Shown: positions 31,838 through 39,000 of the stretch, in pieces
Numbering within the stretch: the stretch's first letter is position 1
Layout of the letters: the number at the start of each line of letters is the position of its first letter
Source of the DNA: a virus
Direction: 5' to 3' (one strand)
IMG/VR virus record: IMGVR_UViG_3300022743_000010
Coordinates: 1 to 39,081 of that record
DNA: 39,081 nt
The notes under the pieces: model-generated
What the model was told of the DNA's origin: nothing
Seen by the model: the letters and a program-made list of their open reading frames with translations, nothing else
Databases searched by the model: none
Position numbers and translations under genes: made by a program

Positions 31838-32013
31838 TGAGCCATACCTTGATTGAAACCCGTATGTATCAACGTCCACGCCTGAGCTGGTTGAAGCGGC
31901 GTGCACGTCGAATCATGTCGTTCTACGGCGTGCCCCGCCGTCAAGCGGTGATTGATGCGCGTGTCGACTATGTGGCTTTCACGGGCGACGTATTGATGGG
32001 GATGCCCAAATGA
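31837..32013 (+). CDS. small basic early protein
   Basis: The 58-aa product is strongly basic in its middle part (RPRLSWLKRRARRIM and GVPRRQAVIDARVDY). The start overlaps the previous stop (TGATG) and the end overlaps the next start (ATGA), so it sits in a chain of coupled genes. I do not recognise it; nucleic-acid binding would fit the charge. Confidence 0.7.
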   Translation: MSHTLIETRMYQRPRLSWLKRRARRIMSFYGVPRRQAVIDARVDYVAFTGDVLMGMPK

Positions 32014-32150
32014 CAAAACACATGTTTGCACCAGGTGTGATTGATGCATCACCTACACGCTTTGAGCGTCGAACACTTGCACGCCGTTGGACCGTGCGAG
32101 TTGTTGCGGTGATGGGGGTGATGGCTTTTATTGCATGGAAGTACCTATGA
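32010..32150 (+). CDS. 46-aa single-TM protein
   Basis: This short gene is linked to both neighbours by 4-nt ATGA overlaps. The product has a basic region (RFERRTLARRW), followed by one C-terminal membrane segment (VRVVAVMGVMAFIAWKYL). The positive-inside rule would place the N-terminus in the cytoplasm. The family is unknown. The perfect coupling on both sides is the main argument that it is real. Confidence 0.7.
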   Translation: MTKHMFAPGVIDASPTRFERRTLARRWTVRVVAVMGVMAFIAWKYL

Positions 32151-32443
32151 GCAAGTCATCTCAAAACCTCAAGGCTGCTCTGCGCCAATCAGGCTATGTA
32201 GATACCGCGCCGTCGTGCGGTGACTGTGGGCGCGCTTCAGAGGAACCTCAAGGCACGTTTTGCATGGTGCATTTAGTGCTGGTAAACGACGATGCGCGAT
32301 GCGTCCACTGGATGCCATCCAACAGTTGGATGCGAGCCAACCCAGATGTGGCGCATGTCTATGCCAGCGATGCACTTTCACCAGCTGAGCTGGCCTATGC
32401 AGATAAAGCACACGCGTTGCCAAAACCAGCATCTAGGGGTTAA
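32147..32443 (+). CDS. small Cys-containing early protein
   Basis: The 98-aa product contains CGDCGRASEE (residues 25-34), CMVHLVLVNDDARCVHWMPS (39-58), and no membrane segment. The paired Cys suggest a zinc-binding site. It is coupled upstream by ATGA and followed 3 nt later by the next gene. No known family is recognised. Confidence 0.75.
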   Translation: MSKSSQNLKAALRQSGYVDTAPSCGDCGRASEEPQGTFCMVHLVLVNDDARCVHWMPSNSWMRANPDVAHVYASDALSPAELAYADKAHALPKPASRG

Positions 32444-32446
32444 GCC

Positions 32447-32791
32447 ATGACACACATCACCTCATCACAAGTCTTGACTGAGTTGAGTCATCACATCGGC
32501 CGTGACAACGGTATTCATGTGCAGGACTTGGTTCGACGCATCACCTGCGAATCAAAAGTAAACGCACCGCTTGAGCGGCGTGTTCGCCAGTTGGTAGCTG
32601 AGCTACGCATGGAAGGGCATCACATCTGTGCCCATCCTGCGCGTGGCTATTTCATGGCGGCAACAGCAGAAGAGCTGGCCGATACCTGCGAGTTTTTGTA
32701 CGAGAGAGCAATGACAAGCCTGACACAGATCAGCCGTATGAAACAAATTTCTCTGCCTGACTTGCGCGGGCAACTTCACTTAAAAACTTGA
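32447..32791 (+). CDS. small early protein, probable winged helix
   Basis: The 114-aa product has ELSHHIGRDNGIHVQDLVRR (11-30) and RRVRQLVAELRMEGHHICAH (41-60), then ARGYFMAATAEELADT. This arrangement resembles a winged helix in which the RGYFMA strand forms the wing. The C-terminal third is helical and basic. It probably binds DNA; its target is unknown. It follows a Cys-rich small gene and precedes DUF3164. Confidence 0.75.
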   Translation: MTHITSSQVLTELSHHIGRDNGIHVQDLVRRITCESKVNAPLERRVRQLVAELRMEGHHICAHPARGYFMAATAEELADTCEFLYERAMTSLTQISRMKQISLPDLRGQLHLKT

Positions 32792-32802
32792 AAGGACAGA
32801 CC

Positions 32803-33423
32803 ATGTCAGAAGAAGAACAAACCATCCCCAAGGGTTATTGGAAAAACGCCAGCGGTGCTTTGGTGCCCGAGTCGAAGATTAAACCGATTGACAAAGACCG
32901 TCATTACGTTGTCCGAGACTTGATTGAAGATGCAAAAGATTTGTCAAGCCGCATCGTAGGCTTCAAGCTGGAGGCCATGAACGCGATTGAAGAGTTTGTG
33001 GTTCGTTCACTTGATCAATACGACGTGAAGCATGGTGGCAAAAAAGGCAACGTCACATTGGTGAGCTTTGATGGTCGCTACAAAGTCGTGCGACAGATGC
33101 AAGAAACCATCGTCTTTGACGAACGCCTGCAAGCGGCCAAAGCCCTGATTGATGAGTGCATTCATATTTGGGCCAAAGGTAGCAACGCCAACATCAAAGT
33201 GCTGGTGAATGACGCTTTTCAAGTAGACCGTGAAGGAAAGATTTCCACGGGGCGTGTTTTGGGACTGCGCCGTTTAGATATCAAAGACGAAACCTGGACA
33301 CGCGCAATGGCTGCTATCAGCGACAGCATGAATGTGGCCAGCACCAAGCCTTATGTGCGCTTCTACGAGCGCAATGCGGCTGGTGAATATGTCTCTATCA
33401 GCTTGGATGTGGCGTCGTTATGA
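32803..33423 (+). CDS. DUF3164 family early protein
   Basis: The 206-aa protein matches the DUF3164 family of Mu-like phages: IPKGYWKNASGALVPESKIK near residue 7, DRHYVVRDLIEDA, then TLVSFDGRYKVVRQMQETIV near 83 and LGLRRLDIKDETWTRAMAAI near 150. The ATG after GAAAGGACAG was chosen over one five codons earlier that overlaps the upstream gene. The role is unknown; the family is common in early operons near host-nuclease-inhibitor (Gam) loci, but no Gam gene was recognised here. Confidence 0.9.
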   Translation: MSEEEQTIPKGYWKNASGALVPESKIKPIDKDRHYVVRDLIEDAKDLSSRIVGFKLEAMNAIEEFVVRSLDQYDVKHGGKKGNVTLVSFDGRYKVVRQMQETIVFDERLQAAKALIDECIHIWAKGSNANIKVLVNDAFQVDREGKISTGRVLGLRRLDIKDETWTRAMAAISDSMNVASTKPYVRFYERNAAGEYVSISLDVASL

Positions 33424-33884
33424 GTAAAGACAACGATATCCCAGTGAAGTGCTCACGCTGCCGTCACCAGTGCATGGAATCTGAATGGCTGGACAAACCC
33501 AAGCGTTCAAGCGGTGGCATCAGCATGACCGAAAAGGTCTGTCCGAAGTGTGGCTGCAAAAGCTACTACGACATGCGTCCACAAGTGGCATGGTGTTGGG
33601 CCAGCGGTTTGATTGAAATTGGTGATACGCCACCTGACGACAAGGCAGATGGCTCCGGTGCAATTGTGATTGCAGACGGCCCCAAGTCTTTTCTGCAAGG
33701 CGTAGTTTCTGTCAAGGCTCGACATGGGCAAGGTGCCAGTGCAGGAAAACTTCTGGTGCCTGGCGTGCCAGAAGCCGAAAGCGAACAGGCTGCAGCCGAC
33801 GCACTCGCGGCGTGGCTTGAATGGTGCGCAAAAAGTAATGGCAAGAAATATAGCCACGGTGTGACGTTCAAGAGAGAGGTTTAA
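33420..33884 (+). CDS. zinc-ribbon early protein
   Basis: The 154-aa product has an N-terminal zinc ribbon, CSRCRHQC (residues 11-18) with CPKCGC (41-46). Two Cys pairs are separated by about 27 residues. The rest is a soluble domain ending in ALAAWLEWCAKSNGKKYSHG. It overlaps the DUF3164 stop by 4 nt. The family is not recognised; nucleic-acid or protein binding is probable. Confidence 0.75.
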   Translation: MSKDNDIPVKCSRCRHQCMESEWLDKPKRSSGGISMTEKVCPKCGCKSYYDMRPQVAWCWASGLIEIGDTPPDDKADGSGAIVIADGPKSFLQGVVSVKARHGQGASAGKLLVPGVPEAESEQAAADALAAWLEWCAKSNGKKYSHGVTFKREV

Positions 33885-33886
33885 GC

Positions 33887-34078
33887 ATGGGACACAAAAG
33901 TTTTGAACAGCTCGCACAAAGTGCATACGACGCGTATTGCAAAGCACAGCTTGGAAATCCGTTGCAACGATTTGAATCCATGCCGTTTAAGCGCTGGAGC
34001 GAATTGCCAGAAGCGGAACGCAATGACTGGGTTGCGGTGGCCAAACAACTGTGGTCCGAATTCGCCGCAGTCCACTAA
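33887..34078 (+). CDS. 63-aa early protein
   Basis: This small acidic-aromatic protein reads MGHKSFEQLAQSAYDAY at its start, with FKRWSELPEAERNDWVAVAK in the middle. The segment resembles the HMG-like 'W-x-L-P-x-x-x-x-x-x-W' pattern found in many small phage proteins. It lies 2 nt after the zinc-ribbon gene. Its function is unknown. Confidence 0.72.
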   Translation: MGHKSFEQLAQSAYDAYCKAQLGNPLQRFESMPFKRWSELPEAERNDWVAVAKQLWSEFAAVH

Positions 34079-34092
34079 CACGATGAGCCGCC

Positions 34093-34410
34093 ATGACATA
34101 CGTTGAAACTTTTATCGTGTGCTTTGCCGTCGTGTGGCTTTGGCTCACACATTGGCGCTTTCAAGCGCTTGAATCGCGTATCCAACGGCTAACCGAGTTA
34201 CTGAGTAAGACGGCGAAGGAAACGGATAGCACTGTCGAGATGAAAGCGATTGAGATTCGCCTCAAAGTCAGTGACGACGACGGTAACAAGCTCTCATCAA
34301 CTCTCACATGGTCAGCCCATGAAATCGAAGCTTTTCGTGTAGAGGAATGGCTCAGTCAGCGCGGACTTGTGATGGCTCCAAAGGGCAAGGACTTCAAAGT
34401 CAAACAGTGA
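34093..34410 (+). CDS. small membrane-anchored protein
   Basis: The 105-aa product has one N-terminal membrane segment (TFIVCFAVVWLWLTHWRF, residues 6-23), a short coiled coil (LESRIQRLTELLSKTAKE) and a soluble C-terminal domain (IEIRLKVSDDDGNKLSSTLT). It is the last gene before a strong terminator, so the first early transcript probably ends here. The family is unknown. Confidence 0.72.
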   Translation: MTYVETFIVCFAVVWLWLTHWRFQALESRIQRLTELLSKTAKETDSTVEMKAIEIRLKVSDDDGNKLSSTLTWSAHEIEAFRVEEWLSQRGLVMAPKGKDFKVKQ

Positions 34411-34457
34411 ACGGTTGTCTCCTAGATCAAAAGCCGATCGGCGGCGCTGATCTTTCT

Positions 34458-34485
34458 CCCCCGGCCTTCTGGTCGGGGGCTTTTT
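34458..34485 (+). terminator. Rho-independent terminator inside the early arm
   Basis: CCCCCGGCC pairs with GGTCGGGGG (9 bp, one G-U) around TTCT, followed by CTTTTT. It divides the early arm into two units. The downstream unit (34503-38006) with GemA and Mor would then depend on readthrough or its own promoter, resembling the early/middle split of Mu. Confidence 0.9.
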
Positions 34486-34502
34486 AAACAAGGGTTAAGC
34501 GT

Positions 34503-34670
34503 ATGAAATTCAAAACACTCATCACGAGCATCATCACCTCTCTGCTGATCGGCGCACTCATTGGTATCGGCATGCAACTGGCGACCTACCTACTGCCGTC
34601 CAAGCCGCGCGTGCTGAAGATCAATCTTGATGACGTTGAGAACTGCGCGTCGAACAAGGTGGCGCAATGA
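34503..34670 (+). CDS. 55-aa single-TM protein
   Basis: The short gene follows the internal terminator. The product has one N-terminal membrane segment (LITSIITSLLIGALIGIGMQ, residues 6-25), then PSKPRVLKINLDDVENCASN. It overlaps the DUF2786 gene by 4 nt. It may be a small inner-membrane protein of the second early unit. The family is unknown. Confidence 0.7.
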   Translation: MKFKTLITSIITSLLIGALIGIGMQLATYLLPSKPRVLKINLDDVENCASNKVAQ

Positions 34671-35368
34671 CACGCGATGAAGCGCTCAAGAAAATCAAGA
34701 AGTGTTTGGCGCTGGCCAAGAGCCCAAACCCAAACGAGGCAGCGACAGCCATGCGTCAGGCGCAAAAGCTGATGGAGTCCTTCGGTGTCAATGATGACGA
34801 TGTGAGGCTGAGTGATGTCAATGAGCAATCAGCATCTGCACGTATGCAAAGCATGGCGATGTGGGAGGTAATGCTTGCCAATGCAATTGCTAGCACGTTT
34901 GGTGTCGAATGTTTTTGGAAAAAAGAGTTTTTGGGCTGGACGCGTAGCGGTGCAAAGTACAAGCGATTTATTTTCTTTGTCGGATTAGGTAGCTCAACCG
35001 AAATTGCAACTTATGCATGGGATGTGTTGTCTCGCCAATGTGCCAAAGCACGACTTGCGCATATTCGAAGCCAACCAGCGCGTTGCAAACCTATCACGCT
35101 CACAGCGAGGGGCGATGTTTTTGCTGAAGGTTGGGTGATGGGTGTCAAAGGCAAGCTCAGTGTATTGGCTACAACAACTCATCAAAAAGAGCTTGTCCAA
35201 AAGTTCATTGAAACAAAGCATCCAGAAATGGAGAAGGTCAACGCCAAAGACCGTTCAGTGGGCAGAAACGTTTCAAACAATGATCGCTACCAAGGCCTAA
35301 AGCAAGGCCTTGATGCATCGCTCAATCGCGGCGTTGGTGGTGTGGCAAAGCAGGGAGTATTGGCATGA
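34667..35368 (+). CDS. DUF2786 domain protein
   Basis: The 233-aa product has an N-terminal DUF2786 (residues 1-45: EALKKIKKCLALAKSPNPNE, then ATAMRQAQKLMESFGV). A second domain has MWEVMLANAIASTFGVECFW near 64 and FVGLGSSTEIATYAWDVLSR near 102. GRNVSNNDRYQGLKQGLDA lies near the C-terminus. This two-domain layout is common in Mu-like and other temperate phages. The biochemical role is unknown. Confidence 0.88.
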   Translation: MTRDEALKKIKKCLALAKSPNPNEAATAMRQAQKLMESFGVNDDDVRLSDVNEQSASARMQSMAMWEVMLANAIASTFGVECFWKKEFLGWTRSGAKYKRFIFFVGLGSSTEIATYAWDVLSRQCAKARLAHIRSQPARCKPITLTARGDVFAEGWVMGVKGKLSVLATTTHQKELVQKFIETKHPEMEKVNAKDRSVGRNVSNNDRYQGLKQGLDASLNRGVGGVAKQGVLA

Positions 35369-36264
35369 AGTGGTTAGACGATATTCGGTTCAAAAAATTC
35401 ACGGCCGCGCTTGAAAAAGATAAAGACATGATGGCTCTTTTAGAGCTTGCTTTTCAAGCTGGGGCGGAAGCTGCGCAAGAACAGCTCAAGCAAGAGCAGG
35501 GTGAGCCTGTGACGGTTGTGGAAAAAGTCATCTCAAATCTTGAGCCACTTATTGATGCAAAAAATCAATCGTGGGCGCAAGCAGAAAAGATGTTGCTTGA
35601 TATTCTTGGTGAGAAGTCGGCATTAGCCAAGCAAAGCACTCCGTGCGTAGAGCAGGAAAACGAGCCGGATCAAAAATCGGCGGAAGAGCTGAACTGCGCT
35701 GAAGACGTGCTTGATGCACTGTCAGTCGGTCTTGACATGGGGAAGACTGACTTTGAATGCATCGGCGAGTACATCACCGCAGTGTTTGAGGCGCAGGCGA
35801 AGAAGTTTGGTATGTCCAAGCAAAAGCAGGATGAGCCTGTGGCGTACCCTGACAAATGCCCAATTACACGCAGAGACTTTTTTATGCTGATTGAGCATCC
35901 AACACTTGGCCTAGTGCCAACTTACGGTGGGCCATACGACAGCTACACCATTCCACATATGGAGGGTGACGCAGGACAACTTTGGCATGAGCGTGAATTG
36001 ATTTGCCATCGCTTTGACCATGATGAAGGTTATTGGATGGATGACGTTATGGGTGTTGAGACTATTCCAATGCGGGTTATCAGTGAAGATGCCTTAAATG
36101 AGTTGTTGGAGCAAAAAGAAGACACCACACCACAACAACAAAATCCACTCGAAGGCGTCATTGACGTTAAGCCAATCGGATACCACAGCCTACAGCTTAT
36201 TTTTGACTCGCAAGAGTCAATCAAGAAATTCCAAGCCTCCTACGGCATTAAGGGGGATGCATGA
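35365..36264 (+). CDS. early-arm protein of unknown function (modular)
   Basis: The 299-aa product looks mosaic. A helical, charged N-terminal half (1-155) is joined by an EPVAYPDKCPITRRDFF linker to a compact segment with LGLVPTYGGPYDSYTIPHME and LICHRFDHDEGYWMDD (about 180-235). An acidic tail follows (ELLEQKEDTTPQQQNPLEGV). Linkers of the EPVA type are typical of Ea22-like phage proteins that swap domains. It is coupled to both neighbours by ATGA overlaps. No catalytic motif is visible. Confidence 0.7.
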   Translation: MKWLDDIRFKKFTAALEKDKDMMALLELAFQAGAEAAQEQLKQEQGEPVTVVEKVISNLEPLIDAKNQSWAQAEKMLLDILGEKSALAKQSTPCVEQENEPDQKSAEELNCAEDVLDALSVGLDMGKTDFECIGEYITAVFEAQAKKFGMSKQKQDEPVAYPDKCPITRRDFFMLIEHPTLGLVPTYGGPYDSYTIPHMEGDAGQLWHERELICHRFDHDEGYWMDDVMGVETIPMRVISEDALNELLEQKEDTTPQQQNPLEGVIDVKPIGYHSLQLIFDSQESIKKFQASYGIKGDA

Positions 36265-36632
36265 TGTGTATAAAACTTCAAATTCTTCAGCACAGTCTTG
36301 GGCTCAATCAATATGGGCAGGGCCGCCAATACAGAAACCATTTTGTGGCTGGTCCAGGCAGCACTGACTTCGCCATATGCATTGAGCTTGTAGAGGCTGG
36401 ATTGAGGAAGCGTCGCTCATCATTCATCCTGACCGCTGGCGATGAAGTATTTCATGTCACACCAGCTGGAGTTGACTTTGTGGCCCTGAATAGCACCAAG
36501 CCTCCCAAGGTGTCAAAAAGCAAGGCTCGTTACCTGCGGTTTCTTGAGTACGGCGATGGATTTGATTCGTTTTTGCAGTTCTGCCGTTGGGATGCATCGT
36601 CAGAACGAAGCTGGAATGGGGGGCACGCATGA
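36261..36632 (+). CDS. small conserved-looking early protein
   Basis: The 123-aa product contains NQYGQGRQYRNHFVAGPGST (residues 16-35), then DFAICIELVEAGLRKRRSSF, and TAGDEVFHVTPAGVDFVALN near 58. This is a compact, wHTH-like arrangement. It starts with two consecutive ATGs overlapping the upstream stop and overlaps the GemA start. It is not identified with a characterised family. Confidence 0.72.
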   Translation: MMCIKLQILQHSLGLNQYGQGRQYRNHFVAGPGSTDFAICIELVEAGLRKRRSSFILTAGDEVFHVTPAGVDFVALNSTKPPKVSKSKARYLRFLEYGDGFDSFLQFCRWDASSERSWNGGHA

Positions 36633-37060
36633 TCAACTCAAGAAACAGCGAGCTGGCAAAAATCCACGTTGCCAAAAAGCAGCTTCAAATGACCAATGAT
36701 GACTACCTCGCCATGCTATGGACGCAAGGCCGTGTGCGTAGTTCCGCTGACCTCGATCACGCGGGTCGCCGTAAGGTGCTTGATTACCTTTCAAGCATGG
36801 GTTTTAAGCCAATTGCAAGCCCTCAAACCAAGCGTCCAGCACGACCAACTCCCACGCCTGACAAGTTGCCCCTTGTGCGTCGAATTCGCGCTCAGCTTAT
36901 TAGCTTGGGGCGCTTGCCTGACAGCTATGCAGACGGCATCGTGAAGCAAATGCTTGGTGTCGATGCGCCTGATTTTTTTGAATGGTGCAACCCTGCTGAT
37001 TTGCATAAAGTCACGCAGGCGCTTGGGGTTGAACAGCAACGCAAGGGGGTTGCCAAATGA
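36629..37060 (+). CDS. gemA: GemA-like regulatory protein (gp16 family, DUF1018)
   Basis: The 143-aa product matches the Mu GemA family: ELAKIHVAKKQLQMTNDDYL near residue 8, then DLDHAGRRKVLDYLSSMGFK near 40. The C-terminal half has LVRRIRAQLISLGRLPDSYA and FEWCNPADLHKVTQAL. In Mu, GemA alters host DNA topology and gene expression, and its gene directly precedes mor. Here it overlaps the Mor-like gene by 4 nt, keeping the gemA-mor order. The ATG chosen overlaps the upstream stop. Confidence 0.9.
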   Translation: MINSRNSELAKIHVAKKQLQMTNDDYLAMLWTQGRVRSSADLDHAGRRKVLDYLSSMGFKPIASPQTKRPARPTPTPDKLPLVRRIRAQLISLGRLPDSYADGIVKQMLGVDAPDFFEWCNPADLHKVTQALGVEQQRKGVAK

Positions 37061-37428
37061 CAGACAGCACAGTCATGCGCAGACGCGCCTCAGAAGCCTT
37101 GCAATCAGTGGCTGATCATGTCACTGAGCGCCTGCAAAAAGACCATAAGCTCAGCATCGACGCAGCTGCCGATATCGGCAACGATCTCGCTGACTGGATG
37201 GCCGACTTTTTAGGTGGCCAGCTCATCTATTTCGCCCGTGGTAAGTCCCGCGAAATCTCGACCCGTGATCTCCAAATTTTTGAGCGCATGAAACGTGGAA
37301 ACGCCAATGAGCTGGCTGCTGAATTTGGCATCAGCTACGTGCAGGTATATTCAATCTACCGCCGGATGCTTCGCGAAGCCCGTAAGGCCCGCCAGCCCGG
37401 CTTGTTCAAAGATGAAGATGAGAAATAA
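37057..37428 (+). CDS. mor: Mor-family transcription activator
   Basis: The 123-aa protein has the Mor/C architecture: a helical dimerisation region, the GGQLIYFARG strand (residues 53-62), RDLQIFERMKRGNANELAAE near 70 and an HTH (FGISYVQVYSIYRRM, 90-104), ending RQPGLF. In Mu, Mor activates the middle promoter and its relative C activates the late promoters. Only one family member is seen here, so it may act directly on the three late elements or on a middle promoter. It follows gemA. Confidence 0.93.
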   Translation: MTDSTVMRRRASEALQSVADHVTERLQKDHKLSIDAAADIGNDLADWMADFLGGQLIYFARGKSREISTRDLQIFERMKRGNANELAAEFGISYVQVYSIYRRMLREARKARQPGLFKDEDEK

Positions 37429-37429
37429 G

Positions 37430-37657
37430 ATGACACTGATACACATTGGTTATGTGGCGGTTGGCAAAGATGATGAAATGCGAAATGTTGAGCTGTTGGA
37501 CTACGCTGGCGCAACTGAGCTTGAGGTCGAGCGCAAAGTACTAGCTGCTGCACACGCACAGGGCTATAAAGGGACGGCTAAAGACCGCCTGCAAGAGCTC
37601 GGCTGGTGGGTCGAGCCTATCTATGTCCAGCAAGGGGAAGAGAAAAATGCCGAATAA
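37430..37657 (+). CDS. 75-aa protein of unknown function
   Basis: The product reads TLIHIGYVAVGKDDEMRNVE at its start and contains LEVERKVLAAAHAQGYKGTA and LQELGWWVEPIYVQ. It is small, soluble and acidic. It lies 1 nt after the Mor-like gene and overlaps the last gene by 11 nt. The function is unknown. Confidence 0.72.
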   Translation: MTLIHIGYVAVGKDDEMRNVELLDYAGATELEVERKVLAAAHAQGYKGTAKDRLQELGWWVEPIYVQQGEEKNAE

Positions 37658-38006
37658 AATTGATGTACTGATGATCAATGGCACCGCTCAAGGTAAAGTG
37701 CTTGCAATAGAAAACGAATTAGAGATTTTTCGTTTATTCCAAGATGGGATTCACGCCAGAGAGCTGATAACTTATAAGTTGTGCGACTTTATTGCTTCTG
37801 GACGTGTGTTTCGCATCGGTATCTCGAACGATGTTGCAGTCCCCGCTGATGGGGTGATACAAGCAATGATTCTTGATGGCGCAAAGATTGGATTTACTCC
37901 ATACAAAACAACCTATCAAGCGCCGCATGAAATCAGTACTGTTGAAAAACAATGGTGGTATGCGTTTGAGTTGATGCAAGATAAATGGAATCAAAATAAC
38001 CGCTAG
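37647..38006 (+). CDS. last early-arm gene, unknown function
   Basis: The 119-aa product has an N-terminal alpha/beta part (PNKIDVLMINGTAQGKVLAI) and YKLCDFIASGRVFRIGISND near residue 43. YKTTYQAPHEISTVEKQWWY follows near 84. The ATG is preceded by AAGGGGAAGAG. It ends 386 bp from the prophage terminus and is not coupled to anything downstream. No family is recognised. Confidence 0.7.
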   Translation: MPNKIDVLMINGTAQGKVLAIENELEIFRLFQDGIHARELITYKLCDFIASGRVFRIGISNDVAVPADGVIQAMILDGAKIGFTPYKTTYQAPHEISTVEKQWWYAFELMQDKWNQNNR

Positions 38007-38369
38007 AAGATGCTGTGGATAACTTTGATTTATGCACAGATCACTCAAAAATAGCGGCCTAATGGTTCTAGAGGGAGAGCAACTTGTTCATTACGGACAA
38101 GTTGGATAAGTTCAAAGCCTGAAACTCCAGCCTAGTCTGTCATACCCAGCAAGTCCCACCAACCCAGCAGTTATGGGCTATTTATAGGCGTTTAAAGGGG
38201 CGTAAAACGTAGGCTAGGCCAGTCACCCCACATCTCAAATATCGTGACCACCGCCCGTTAAAAGCTTGATCCCGTCCATTTTTGGAATCAAAGGGCCAAA
38301 TTTTTCTAAACCCCCGTCACCATTGGCTTTTCCCGCTAATCTTCGATAATTCCCGCCTATTCCCGTTTC
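38007..38369. other. non-coding right-end region of the prophage
   Basis: No gene is seen. Visible signals are a perfect DnaA box TGTGGATAA (38014-38022), TTATGCACA (38030-38038), a hairpin CAACTTGT/ACAAGTTG (38080-38087 with 38097-38104), GATCCCGTCC, and three TTCCCG repeats at 38330, 38350 and 38360. The TTCCCG repeats (CGGGAA read inward) lie where transposase-binding sites are expected. An internal activation sequence was not identified. Confidence 0.55.
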
Positions 38370-38392
38370 CTCTAATACCTAGTCCCTGCACA
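38370..38392 (-). repeat. right terminus of the prophage (early-gene end)
   Basis: Read inward from the end, it begins TGTGCAGGGACTAGG and has TTAGAG at positions 18-23, the same offset as the left terminus. The CGGGAA repeats begin directly inside it. It is followed outside by the second GATTT. Confidence 0.8.
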
Positions 38393-38397
38393 GATTT
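38393..38397. repeat. 5-bp target-site duplication, right copy (GATTT)
   Basis: This is identical to the five bases directly outside the left terminus. Removing the prophage and one copy restores an uninterrupted CAGC-GATTT-GAATG host sequence. Confidence 0.85.
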
Positions 38398-38479
38398 GAA
38401 TGTTTTTTTGTTTCATTTGCAACACTCCTTCCGCCTATGTGGTGGTTAGTGTGTTGCATCGACCGGTTGAATCCGCCGC

Positions 38480-38773
38480 CTAGTGTTGAATTTGGTTGCG
38501 TGATTTCTTTCCACCCAAACACGCAGAGCGGATTTGATCGACGGTTGCTTCACCGGTTTGACGAAGGTACAGAATGATTTCTTCGGTCCCTTCATTTGCG
38601 ACATTCGTTCTGACTTGATTTTCGTAATGCTCAATAGCTGAAAGTTGGTTCTGAATTTTTTTGCCAAGTTTCAAATACGCAGGTCCAAAGCGCGTTGTTC
38701 TCCAGCGTTGAAGTGTTTTGGGGCTCATGCTCCATCGGGCGGCCAGTTCAATTTCGGTTAGGGTTGAGCTCAC
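38480..38773 (-). CDS. AlpA/excisionase-like HTH protein outside the prophage
   Basis: The 97-aa protein has an N-terminal MerR-like helix-turn-helix (LTEIELAARWSMSPKTLQRW, then RTTRFGPAYLKLGKKIQN). This is the HTH_17 layout of excisionases and AlpA regulators. The C-terminal half is helical (ILYLRQTGEATVDQIRSACL). It starts with GTG after AAGGAG. It lies beyond the right GATTT, so it belongs to the host side. Proteins of this type usually accompany integrative elements, which fits a remnant of an ssrA-inserted island. Confidence 0.75.
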   Translation of the reverse strand: MSSTLTEIELAARWSMSPKTLQRWRTTRFGPAYLKLGKKIQNQLSAIEHYENQVRTNVANEGTEEIILYLRQTGEATVDQIRSACLGGKKSRNQIQH

Positions 38774-39000
38774 GTTGCGTACTCCTTAAAACAAATGGAG
38801 TTGTATTTACGCGTACTTTTTTAGAGAAGTCGAGTCCCATGGAGGCTATGAATTTTTATTAGTAATTGACCTCCATGCTGAGTGCACGTGATTGGTGCAT
38901 ATGACCTTTTGGAGGCAACTCTGCGCTTCGCCGCGGATTCGCGCTACGACGCGAATAGATAAATAGGAGTTTTTCGGCTCTCCACCACCATATGCAGAAG
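38774..39000. other. non-coding flank with hairpin and ssrA-tail-like sequence
   Basis: No gene is seen. ATTCGCG/CGCGAAT forms a 7-bp stem (38937-38943 with 38950-38956). CTCCACCACCATA at 38980-38992 resembles the tmRNA CTCCACCATA end, with CCACCATA identical over 8 bp. It lies just before a terminator, the same layout as at ssrA. It may be a degenerate attR of an ssrA-integrated element. Confidence 0.4.

Larger units (their letters stand above)
351..38392. mobile_element. complete Mu-like (BcepMu-type) transposable prophage
   Basis: The element is flanked by GATTT duplications and has inverted termini starting TGT with TTAGAG at positions 18-23 on both ends (14 of 23 terminal positions match). 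It carries a full Mu gene set: repressor, Ner-like protein, MuA-like DDE transposase, MuB-like ATPase, GemA, Mor-like activator, lysis genes, Mu-type terminase and portal, head, contractile tail, fibres, Com and a DNA methylase. Early and late arms diverge from a central immunity region, as I recall for BcepMu. No frameshifted or truncated essential gene is evident, so the prophage may be functional. Size is 38.0 kb, typical for the group. Confidence 0.92.

Noticed and set aside
38328-38370. CRISPR-like short repeats (TTCCCG)
   Set aside because: The units are only 6-8 bp with about 10-20 bp spacing and no regular repeat-spacer pattern. Protein-binding iterons fit better.
38446-38667. Alternative 73-codon minus-strand frame
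   Set aside because: It overlaps the AlpA-like gene in another frame and lacks a ribosome-binding site. The AlpA-like frame has a clear HTH and AAGGAG.
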